A stretch of 64,000 nt of DNA from assembly GCA_944989445.1 (NCBI GenBank), contig CALYLW010000056.1, positions 959,948-1,023,947 on the forward strand, given 5' to 3'. The translations under genes and the position numbers were made by a program. Within the stretch, counting starts at the first letter, position 1. Each line of letters opens with the position of its first letter. Origin of the DNA: Ampullaceana balthica (taxonomy: Eukaryota; Mollusca; Gastropoda; Lymnaeidae). Under the pieces are notes generated by a model. The model was not told the DNA's origin. It was given only the letters and a program-made list of their open reading frames with translations, and searched no databases. Positions 45,701 to 54,994 of this stretch are shown here, in pieces.

Positions 45701-46454
45701 TGTGTGTGTGTCACTAGTGCCATGCAAACCTTCAGTAACTTCGGCAAAGCAATTTTAACAAATTATTACAATATTTTGAAGTATTTATAACATATGTATA
45801 ACTGAAAGATCATTTAGTTTTATAATTATATATATATATATATATAACTTTAATTAATTTAATAATTTTCTAAATTTTTATTATTGGCTTTCCTCGTCGA
45901 TGAACCTTTTTTTTCTTCTTTCTTTTCAGATTTCAATTGGTTCACTAACAAATAAACAGCAAGCAGTATCATTATAATTATTAAATTATATCATTAAATA
46001 AATGAGGGAATAATCCCTGAAAGATATATGTTAGAAAGTTTGACTTTTATTGCTTTAAATTGATGCATGTTTCAATTTTTTAAAAAGAAATTACTTACCT
46101 TCTGCTAAAACAATGTCACCTTAATGCATGAGTCATTGCTATTTTGCTCTTGCAATTAGTTATTCTTAAAGCAAAATGAATCATGCAACTATGCTGAAAA
46201 TTTGACGGGTTTATCTCAAACGGTTACAAAGTTATGACATTTTTAGTGACAAAAGTTTCGATTCGCGGTCACAGATTTCGGAACAATTATATAAGGAAAA
46301 ACTCAGGCACTAAAAATGCCATAACTTTTTAACCAATTGATGTAGAAAAAAAATCTTGGTAGTTCTGAATTGCAATTTGCACGCTCTTTCTAATGGTATA
46401 GGTTTGATTGAGATCAGACAATTTTGAATTTTTTGTCAAAGTACCTATAGTTAT

Positions 46455-46530
46455 ACGGAGAAATCTCCCAATAACTCCTGGCGTTATACAGAGAATTCTC
46501 CGAATAACACCCGGCGTTATACGGAGATTT
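46455..46530 (+). repeat. Short array of GGCGTTATACGGAG units (copy 1)
   Basis: Three units of about 30 bases with GGCGTTATACRGAGA and its near-complement TCTCCGAATAAC, so each unit folds on itself. The TIR element at 41,108-46,447 sits in this array. Confidence 0.75.
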
Positions 46531-47520
46531 GTTTTATAATAATAAAATTCCGTATGTTTATATCATAGATTTGTTTTAAAAAATCAAAATAAATAGTTGT
46601 GTTTAGTCTTGTCAGCTCTCTATGTGATTTGTAACTATAAGAATGTTAAATTGATTTCATTAGTTCTAGTTCTACCCCCAATAATACTTAATAATAGTAA
46701 CACAAGCCAAGGCCAAGGCACAAGGACTAATCATAGTCATTTATTAATTATAAAATATAGTATAATAGTATAATGTTGATATATTAATATATTTACGTGT
46801 GTATAGTAGGTATATACTATACACCTTTTAAGTGTTATTTTACTGATAATTACTTCATTTTAGCTTTTAGCCTTTTAGAAAAAAATAATAATAAAAATAT
46901 TCATCTGATCTGAAACAGCAGCCCACCAGTTGTAACAGTAACGGCTGGTTGACAATAATTTTCTACTTGGTACTTGTTTTTTATCCGACCACCAAAAAAA
47001 ATAAATTAATAATAATAATTCTTTATTATTTTTGTTTTAACTTGGCAAACCCAACTAGATTTCATTTAGATGGCTATGGATCTTGACTAGTATGGTCATT
47101 ACGGACCATGGACTTCTCCCACTTACTTACGACGATGAAGATTTAATAAATTAATATTAAAATCATTCATCTAGTTTTATTACTGTTATTGTTTGTATTA
47201 CTTATAAATAAATATTAAAATTTATTTTAAAAAGATTAATGATTTTAAAATTAATTTAATCAATCTGCATCGTCACAAGTGGGAAAAGTCCATAGCCGTT
47301 TGTTACATTAAGTGTACAGTACTAGTACAGTAGCCTATGACTAAGAGTCTTAGTAAGACTAAGGCTAAGGCCTAAGCGCTGGGTTTCCAACAGTTCATAA
47401 CAAAAACTACTTTAGACTTTAGCATACTACTAATACTAATCCCTGCCCTAATCCTAACCTCATAATTATAAATTAAAGATCATGGAAAATAATTGAAAAA
47501 AGAAATTAGAAAAAAAAATG
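46531..47520. other. AT-rich non-coding stretch
   Basis: TAATA-rich sequence. Near 47,040 and 47,290 there is a weak inverted resemblance (CTAGTATGGTCATTACGG...GGACTTCTCCCACTTACTTAC against CAAGTGGGAAAAGTCCATAG). No gene recognised. Confidence 0.4.
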
Positions 47521-47597
47521 ACCCAATCGGTAATCGAACCCACCCATCTGACCGTTTTAGTTCAAGGATCGAATGCCTTAACCATGAGACCATAGTC
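47521..47597 (-). repeat. tRNA-derived SINE head (pol III A and B boxes)
   Basis: The minus strand reads GGTCTCATGGTTAAGGCATT (A-box type TGGTTAAGGCA), 30 bases, then GGTGGGTTCGATTACC (B-box, with one inserted A), followed by a T-run that would end pol III transcription. The acceptor arm does not pair, so it is a SINE head or tRNA pseudogene. Confidence 0.6.
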
Positions 47598-47659
47598 CAT
47601 AGCATCTCACGGATCATGGGAATTTCTAAAAATATATAGCAAATCAGCAACTAGTCAAA

Positions 47660-47785
47660 AAAAATCTGCGTATAACGCTAAGAATCATGGGAAAATCTCC
47701 GAATAAACGGCCAGCGTTATACGGAGATACTCGAATAACCCCCGGCGTTATACGGAGAAATCTCCGAATAATCGCTCCGTTAAAG
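47660..47785 (+). repeat. Short array of GGCGTTATACGGAG units (copy 2)
   Basis: Same unit as at 46,455 (GCGTTATACGGAGA, AATCTCCGAATAA), again with internal dyad symmetry, about 1.2 kb away in the same orientation. Confidence 0.75.
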
Positions 47786-48078
47786 TTATGAATTTTTAAA
47801 GTGTGGTTCAAATTGTCACAATCCCTGATGCATTTTACCCCAACATTTTGTGACCTCAATTCCGCTGTTCGCGTCAAGCACTTTATCTCTTGTTTTAATA
47901 ATGATTTTCAGTATCAATGCTATAATTAAAATTATTAGTTCTTTATTTTGTTTTTAAAATATTCTTTATTAATAAATCATTTAAATTTGTATAACAGTAA
48001 ATTTATCCTTCATTTAAACGAAGTTTCTGTTGTGTTTACAAGTTCCAATTCACCCAACTATCAATGACCTACATATGT

Positions 48079-48120
48079 CAAAGTGAACTGTCCTCTGCCA
48101 AATTTTCTGTCAAAGTACCT
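48079..48120 (-). repeat. Orphan terminus of the TAGGTACTTTGACA family
   Basis: AAATTTTCTGTCAAAGTACC followed by TA at 48,120. It is a right-hand terminus; no matching left end with the same flank (ATAATAG) was found. Confidence 0.65.
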
Positions 48121-48534
48121 AATAATAGTCTTCCGTTGAAGCTATCACTTTTCGCTTGCTGTCAGCTTTCCAATGACACCTAAGTCATTCTTCTATCTTT
48201 AATATGAGAAAAGTTATGATTTTTTTAGTGAATTAATTTTCCTCATTTACCTTTGTAATTAATTCTAAAAACTGTGATCCAATTTTAGCCCTTCGCACAC
48301 TATTTTGTTCATAACTTAGTAATTAATGAAGATAGAGCCATGCAATTTGGGACATACATTAATAACACATACTTAAATAAAAAACAACACAGTATTTGTG
48401 AATTAATTAAATATATTTTATAAAACATGACCATATAAGGACAGGGGTGGGTCAATAGCGACATATGTCCACAAATTCAGTTTTACTACAAAATAGCATA
48501 ACTTTTAAACCAACAATGCCATAACTGTAAAATT

Positions 48535-48746
48535 TTCAGTACAAACAGATAATGCCCAACTGAAATTAAAATAAAAGAATACGTTAAATGCAGTTTAGAT
48601 AATTTTTGCACATTTTATTTTTAAAAAACATAGATCGAAAATCGAGCTCGGCCGACAATTTACGATTAAAGCTGCTGCTATTAAAATTTCATTACAAACA
48701 GATAATTCACAGCTGAAATTAATGCTAATAAAAGAATACATTAAAT
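48535..48746. repeat. Tandem repeat, about 145 bp, interrupted by a hAT element
   Basis: ACAAACAGATAATKCMCAMC, GAAATTAAWRYTAAWARAAG and ATGCAGTTTAGATAATTTTTGCACAT recur. The second copy is cut at 48,746 and resumes at 50,695 (GCAGATCAGATAATTTATGC). Confidence 0.7.
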
Positions 48747-49756
48747 CAGGGGTGCCACCGCTCCGGTTTATCCCGGAATTCCGGATTCATGGAGCTAAAT
48801 ATTTTTATTTTCCGGATTCGCGAGTTTTTGATTTTGCTCCGTCCGGATTTGCGAGTTTAGTTTTTCAAATTTGGCTTCTGCTGTTAAAAGGAAGGGGGAA
48901 AAGTCATAACGCGCGGCACGGAAAGCCTATTCAGTGAGATGCGGACTCGCTATAAATAGGACTGGTACCGTGACTGTGACCTCTCACCTTCCTTTTGCTA
49001 GCATCTCATTATCGCTCATTGTTCTGCGCATATCAACAATATACGGAAAAACTTAGGCAAAATAATTGAACAGATCGCACTCCGTTTGAATCGGAATTTT
49101 GTGCTTGACGTCAGTTTTCTAAAAAATAATTTAATTTTATCATAGATTACGTTAGATGTGTGCTTTCGGATGACCGTTTTACGGTCTATAAATACTAACA
49201 TGGCATTAGGAGTTTTTCGTCTTCTTACTTTTAGTAAAAGTTTGTTTGTTGATTTCATTATAAATGTCTCAACCGCTTTGGTTTTAGCATGCATTAATTA
49301 TCAGGAAAATGAAGAAAAAATTATTACAATTGCGGTTTGCATCTAAACTGCCTGGGTTGGAAAAAACATTAACATTTCATTATTTTTTTCCCATGATATT
49401 TAAAAAAAAACTTAATTAAATTAGTGTTAGACATATATGCCTCTACTACGTACAGACAAATAATTTTTTTTTAAAAATACGACTTTTAAGTTTTAAGGGC
49501 TTTGTGCTTTGGCAATACTACATAATCATTTTCACTGCTACTTCTCTTTTAGTAATTAAAATTTAAATAATTATCTAATAGTTGCAATAGTAGTAGTTAG
49601 TAGTAATTGTAATTTAATGTAATTCTAACCAAACCTAAATTATAGTTATACTATACTATTCATTTTCATTAGTCCTCTAACTCTAGTGCCTCTACTCTTA
49701 CAAATTAAACAGTATAAGTAGTATAAGTACGAGATAAAGGCCTATGCCTATAGTCT

Positions 49757-50115
49757 AAAGACTATCCTATATAATAAAAGGCAAGTTTCTGTCCGGTCAT
49801 CTATAGCGATTGGTCCCTCAAACACATATGACTCCTACAGCCAATCATATTGAACACGTTTATGCCATTTACGCGTACGTTCAAAACGAGTTATTTTTGG
49901 TGCAGTATTTCTTCCAAGACTTTATTTTGAGTGATGCGCGTTGGGATTTATAGCAAAAAGCTCTGTTTTTACGAGTTATTTATTTAACTATAATGAATAG
50001 TATTTTTTGACGCGATGCTCATGTAATGCAGTCGAGACGGCTGTTGGAGGGGAGTTACAACATGCCACCGAATGGTGGCGGAACGTCCATGGACGGGCTT
50101 TGTTGCTCGTAGACA
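49757..50115. mobile_element. Helentron/HINE-like segment
   Basis: Starts with TCCTATATAATAAAAGGCAA, a start typical of Helentron-related repeats, and ends with a GC-richer segment (CCACCGAATGGTGGCGGAAC) able to form a hairpin. It shares CATATTGAACA and GTTATTTTTGGTGCAG with repeats at 53,117 and 60,460. The class is tentative. Confidence 0.45.
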
Positions 50116-50365
50116 ATAATAATTATTAAATTATGAACCTACTATAAACTATACATTTATGTTATAAATATATTGAGTTAATTTTTAAAAAAGCCCATAA
50201 AATGGCTTAAAACAGATAAATAAAATTCAAAGTAATAATAATGTATTTAATTTAGTTATCATATTATAATATATAAATAATATGAAATATTAGTGTAAGT
50301 TATTGTAAGGGAATTCCATATTATATGCATGTTTCTATATTGTATTGTACATATTGCCTAGCATA

Positions 50366-50368
<3 letters not shown>

Positions 50369-50426
<58 letters not shown>
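50369..50426. repeat. (AT)n microsatellite
   Basis: 29 uninterrupted AT dinucleotides. Confidence 0.97.
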
Positions 50427-50430
<4 letters not shown>

Positions 50431-50744
50431 TTTTTTTCCATTAAATTTAAATTTTCTCAAAATACTTTTTGCGAATGCGAAACACATTATAAATATTGTC
50501 GAAATGGGAAAAGGTGCTAAACACAAATGATGATTGATTTAAGTGGTTGGAAAATGAAAATTACAGTGGCACTTCATTACGTTTAAATTTTCAGGGTTTG
50601 AAAATTTTATAAAAGAATTTTCAGGGTTCAAGAAATTTAAAAAAAGGGATTTCAGGGTTCACAGCTTCCAGTGAGTGGCACCCCTGCATTAAATGCAGAT
50701 CAGATAATTTATGCACATTTTTTAAAAAAAGTATCGATCAAAAA

Positions 50745-51377
50745 CGTTCTGACATAGTCCATCAAAAATTATATCATTCAACCCTCTATCAGATTCTAAT
50801 AATGGTCTAATTCTCTTCTCTAACTTATTCCTCTCTCCCTGTTCCCTCTTCTGTCCCACTGCTATCTGACATGCTATCTTAACACCCTTCATAAGTTTAT
50901 CCCGACCCTTTAAAATAATCCTTTATTTAGCGGCTTCTCCAATAGCAAACTTAATAAGACCCTCTTGCTCTAAAACAGGTTTAGCCAATAACCAATCCAA
51001 AGTTTTGTTCACCATTCCCTTAACCTTAGCATCAATAAACCCAGTTGAAGCATTAGGGGCTCTTTTAAATTGTGCATCAACCATCCCTAAAACCCTCTCA
51101 CTATGTACATTATGAACAGGGGATGATGAGGTCAGGGCCATTAATTCTACTGATGGAGTAGCCAGTTCCCCAACAAGATAAGCCTGAAGCTGTTTGTTTA
51201 AGACTGATACAAATCCTAAAGACAGAATAGAAACCGTCTCAAAAAATCGTGGACACGGTTGGTAGTTCTGGCTCCTCAGCTCAAGCAGCACATCATCCTC
51301 GTCAATAGGTAAATTGAACACGTCCTCCTCTCTCGTCAGTATTAGTCCAGGGTGTGTATTGATCTCCTCCAGGCTGG
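50745..51377 (-). pseudogene. C-terminal part of a dispersed protein of unknown function, broken by a stop
   Basis: After an acceptor-like GTGTGCATAG at 51,378 the minus frame reads SLEEINTHPGLILTREED, FFETVSILSLGFVSVLNKQL and LTSSSPVHNVHSERVLGM. Then come FKRAPNASTGFIDAKVKG and NKTLDWLLAKPVLEQEG. A TAA at 50,923-50,925 stops it, yet the same frame continues with KGRDKLMKGVKIACQIAVGQ and a basic tail. I recognise this block from dispersed, multi-copy proteins of marine invertebrates whose role is not established. The PVHNxxxER motif recalls the last acidic motif of some transposases, but that is inference. The N-terminus was not found. Confidence 0.6.
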
Positions 51378-51566
51378 CTATGCACACAAAAAATGACACA
51401 CGAGGTTAACATGTGGCGATCAGTTTGATTAATTTGGGAGGTAGTTATAAATGTTAAATTTAAATACAATGCATGTTAAAATGGAATGGATAAGCTTCCT
51501 CTAGGTAGAAAAATTAAAATACTTTTTTCGATAGCAAAACCAATTAGACTAAAATTTCTCACTTAC

Positions 51567-51624
51567 CTGCACTTTGCACTTCGATTGCTCGTATGAGAGA
51601 AATGATAGTATAACACTATTTATA
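51567..51624 (-). promoter_or_regulatory. TATA box, short first exon and donor for the minus-strand pseudogene
   Basis: The minus strand reads GGTATAAATAGTG (TATA word at 51,616-51,624). About 45 bases later is a strong donor, AAAGTGCAG|GTAAGTGAG, with the exon ending at 51,567. The leader has no ATG. It lies 190 bases upstream of the acceptor at 51,378. Confidence 0.5.
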
Positions 51625-51811
51625 CCCTGGTGACCGGAATTCTTCAGTGAATAAAGTTTAAGTTTAAAAATTAGCAACTTTACGAAAAGGACGCATAGAA
51701 ACGGCAAAACCCGATGTATACCGAACGCTGCCTTCCATTGTTGATCACAGTGGAATGCTACCAGCAGCCCGCGGTTTCCTGCAGCGAGTATTGGAGTGCC
51801 TAGCAACGAGT

Positions 51812-53549
51812 TAGGTACTTTGACAGAAAATTTAAATGTTGCCCAATAGGCTTTTTACCACGGGTACAATCATTAAAAAAAAATTAAAAACTTAAAATTA
51901 TAATCTCAGTTAAAGAATTAGCATGAAAAATATAATTAATATAATGCATATATCAATCATTCAAATGGAAACTTGAAAGAAAACCTGAAAAAAAAAGAAA
52001 AGAAAAATATTTATTAATATTTTTTTAACAAAAATCAAAGATTTTAACAATGTAAAATAACAATGTAAAAACTTAAACCAAAAGCATAATATTTATTGTG
52101 AATCAATGCAAAGAATAAATAATAATCCATATCTGAGGAAAAAGATGAAACGCTCCTGAAAAGAAAAAAAATATAGAAATTAATTTATAATTTATTGCGA
52201 CATTTAGCAATGACTAACGTTTAATAAAAGGTCTTGAATTCTGACTTCTCGAGTCTAAGCTCAGCAACCCTCTCTGTCCTCCTCTTGATGGTCTGAGTCT
52301 TTACGTACCCCAGCTACCTCTAAAGACTGTGGAATAATCTGTGATATTTGTGGAATAATCATTTCATTATGTATTACTGGAGAAAGCCCACTGTTTTTAG
52401 GGCGCCTATGGCGCCCACTTTTTTCAAAAGCCCAACTAACTTATCCTAGTTTGATAAATACTTAATATTAAACTTACTGAAATGTACGCAAAGTATTTAA
52501 AAATAGGGGTTGTAGGGCGCCTATGGCGCTCACTGCAGCTGTAGGGCGCCTATAGCGCCTCCTTTTATTTTTGTCAAAAGCCCAAGTAACTTATACGATA
52601 AATACGAAATATTAAACTTGCTGAAATGTATAAATCCTCAAATCCTATTTTTACATTGTTTCCTTTTCAAAAATTAAAATATAAGCTAAAACAATGACGT
52701 AATCTAATATATTTTTTTAAAGAGCATCTTTAATTTATAATTATTTTGCACACCTTTTTGCGCGCCTTCTGATGCACACCTTGTATTAAAATATAAGCTC
52801 AAAATTTGATGTCATAGGTTACACATCCAACCAACCTGTGACTTGGGCTATTATATTATTTATATTTGCTAAGCTAACTCTTAAACTGAGATTATAATTA
52901 TTTTTTTTTAATTTTTAATATATTTTTTGTACCCTTGTAAATAAAAATTTACCAAATAAAATTTTGTGCAGCTATCTAGAGCCATTGTCGATAATTGTGT
53001 TTTATATTGCATTAAGAATGTATCCTGAAAATTTGGTGCAGTTATCTATACAAATAAAAAAGTTGTGAGTGAAAGAGTAAGAAAATTTAAATTTGGGTCA
53101 CACGTTTTCTAAGTTTACTAGTGTATCACCCGTCAAAAATGACGGAAGTTTTCAAAATAAATACACATCAGATTAAAAAATAGCGTAATACAGAACTTTC
53201 TTTTATTTTATTTATTTTTATTTGATTTATTTATTATCATATTGAACAATTTTATGCGGAACGTTCGAAAAGTGTTATTTTTGGTGCAGCACTGTAAAAC
53301 AAAATTGATCGCAGCGCCACCTAACAGCATTATAATTACATCCAGACATACAGACAACGGAATTATGTATATTGATTATCTAGGTTATATAAGGGGCAAA
53401 AAAAAATCGAAAAAAAATTTCATAACTCCACTTCTATGAAAGATGGAAAGACAAAACAAGAGGTTTTCAAAAGTTCTTAGCAAGCCCTTTAAAATGATAT
53501 ATTTTTTAAGCCTATTGGACAACATTTAAATTTTCTGTCAAAGTACCTA
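51812..53549. mobile_element. Element with 39-bp TIRs of the TAGGTACTTTGACA family
   Basis: Left end TAGGTACTTTGACAGAAAAT, then TTAAATGTTGCCCAATAGG; the right end is its complement with one mismatch. Flanks (AACGAGT / TAAATAT) do not match, so either the duplication is lost or the two ends come from different insertions. The interior is non-coding. It includes two copies of a GGGCGCCTATGGCGC palindrome (52,400 and 52,515) within a roughly 130-bp direct repeat. Confidence 0.65.
53117..53293 (+). repeat. Dispersed repeat ending in GTTATTTTTGGTGCAG
   Basis: Starts CCCGTCAAAAATGACGGAAG (itself a short palindrome) and ends CGAAAAGTGTTATTTTTGGT plus GCAG. Near-identical to the inverted copy at 60,460-60,648. 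The last 40 bases also match 49,840-49,905. Confidence 0.7.
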
Positions 53550-53784
53550 TAAATATTGTGTCACGTCACACAGCATTTGAAAATAGCTGCCGAAAACGTT
53601 CTGTTTGTGATTGTTGCGCCACTGAAAGGCCAAGTAGCTTGCAAACAGAGCATGACTTGTACCACTCTGATACCGGAGTTAACGTTTGCATCCACAGTCC
53701 TTTACTTTGATAGTGTCAGTGTGAATGTCCATGTGAACTGAATGAACAAACTCATGAGCGTGCACAACTGCTATACCATACAAC

Positions 53785-54367
53785 TAGGGCTGCGGAAATT
53801 AATTATAAATTTATCGATTAATCGTTAAAAATGTTATCGATTTGGTTAAAATAATTTTAATCAATAAAAATTCGATTACAGGTTAATAAAATATGTATAT
53901 AATTTTTTTCAATTTATTAAAAAATTATTAATAATTAACATTAATTTATATATTTTTATTATTATAATTTATTAATTTATGTAGACGTGCAGATGTAAAC
54001 AAAAAATGGTGACTAATGACAGCTTATAAACAAACAGTTGAGCAAACATTTTGTTTTAAGCGAACTGCGTATGGCAAAGTAGAAGATGGTGAAAAAGTTT
54101 ACTGTGTTCACTGCCGTAAACAATTCAGGGGATCAAATACATCGTCGAGGTACCACCTTCAGTACAAACATATTAGACAGGGGAAATAACTCAATTAAAC
54201 AAAAAAAATGTCAATTACTTGTTTTTGTTACCTCCCTTGAGATGTTCAGTTAAAACGTCATAGATTAAAATTTTTGGCTTTAATCGAAATTAAGATTAAT
54301 TCATGAAATTAATTGATAATTTTTCAAAAGTTAACAATTAAAATTAAATTAATCGTTACCAGCTCTA
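53785..54367 (+). mobile_element. hAT element with BED-finger remnant
   Basis: Termini TAGGGCTGCGG / TAGAGCTGGTA, with an 8-bp duplication matching at 7 of 8 bases (CATACAAC at 53,777, CATACACC at 54,368). A single frame near 54,030-54,187 encodes KVEDGEKVYCVHCRKQFRG, then TSSRYHLQYKHI, a BED-type C2H2 finger (Cys-x2-Cys...His-x4-His), before a stop. The rest of the transposase is deleted. The termini resemble those at 58,074-58,501. Confidence 0.85.
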
Positions 54368-54994
54368 CATACACCCCATTGTTTATGAGAGTGACATTCT
54401 GATAGCCAAGCGTCTGTGACAGTCTGTGACGACTGTTGTCCCCGGGAACACATGATATTATTATTTTTAATTTTACAAATGAAAATACGCTGAAATATGT
54501 ACTGATTAACAATAGTGATGTAGTTGTTTAAAACTGAGACGTTTCAATTAGTAACTAAGCATATAAATGTGATAACACACAAAATAATTTGGGACAGGGA
54601 TTCGGAGGATTGCCAAAATTTGATAGCATTTAATTTTATGAGATGATATATCAGTGTTGAGTGTGTAAGTGAAGTGCTTTTCACTAAGCTTTAAAACTGT
54701 ATGCTGAACTGTATACAATTATTATATAATATATATGCAATCATACCGAATTACCACATTATACTCTACAGTCTACAGTGAATCGACAACACTTGTCATT
54801 TACTTTCACATTACAAGTTTGCTCAAATCACATATATATATATTGCAAAGTTTTCTTTTTTCACTTTTGAGCAGATAATGTTGAGTGTAACAAAGAAAGT
54901 GCTTTTGATGATATTTTTATAGGTTGCAAATGATAAGAAATAAGCTTAAATCTTTCTATTAAATTTTTTTTTCTTTTGTTTCTTCTACTTCTAG

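Larger units (their letters stand above)
41260..46015 (+). ncRNA. Putative spliced, mostly non-coding transcript of the 41-46 kb element
   Basis: Predicted exons: about 41,260-41,355 (donor CTG|GTAAGT), 43,708-43,988, 44,129-44,166, 44,335-44,597, 44,705-44,799, 44,932-45,273, 45,381-45,483, 45,648-45,688 and 45,930 to about 46,015. Acceptors are pyrimidine-rich (TTTATTTCAG, TTTTTCAG, TCTTTTCAG) and most donors are GTAAGT-like. AATAAA occurs at 45,951 and 45,998. Apart from a 79-codon frame in the second exon there is no long coding frame across exons. The exons are rich in CTACATTGGA-type words. Exons 5/7 and the starts of 6/8 are duplicates. Splice-site quality argues for real splicing, but the transcript itself is a prediction. 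Confidence 0.5.
41108..46447 (+). mobile_element. Unclassified 5.3-kb TIR element with promoter and spliced transcript
   Basis: Left terminus TAGGTACTTCGACAA and inverted right terminus TAGGTACTTTGACAA match at 14 of 15 bases. Both are flanked by the exact 7-bp direct repeat TAGTTAT (41,101-41,107 and 46,448-46,454). Joining the flanks restores a plausible empty site inside a GGCGTTATACGGAG-type array. Inside are a TATA promoter 120 bases from the left end, a series of strong splice sites, a tandemly duplicated exon block and terminal AATAAA signals. A second transposon is nested at 41,581-42,828. No transposase is recognised. Termini of the same family recur at 48,120, 51,812 and 53,549. The superfamily is unknown to me; a 7-bp duplication does not point clearly to one. 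Confidence 0.7.
48747..50686. mobile_element. hAT-superfamily element, non-autonomous
   Basis: Termini CAGGGGTGCCAC and inverted CAGGGGTGCCAC are exact. A perfect 8-bp target duplication CATTAAAT occupies 48,739-48,746 and 50,687-50,694. The subterminal parts carry repeated CCGGATTC / TTTCAGGGTT words. No transposase frame; a Helentron-like segment (about 49,757-50,115) and an (AT)n run lie inside. Confidence 0.9.

Noticed and set aside
47521..47597. Functional tRNA gene
   Set aside because: A and B boxes are present but the acceptor stem does not pair and the B box has an inserted base; better a SINE head.
49016..49346. Overlapping frames of 92 and 62 codons inside the hAT element
   Set aside because: No recognised transposase motif; AT-rich non-autonomous interior.
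50335..50530. Frames full of alternating Ile-Tyr residues
   Set aside because: Produced by the (AT)n microsatellite.
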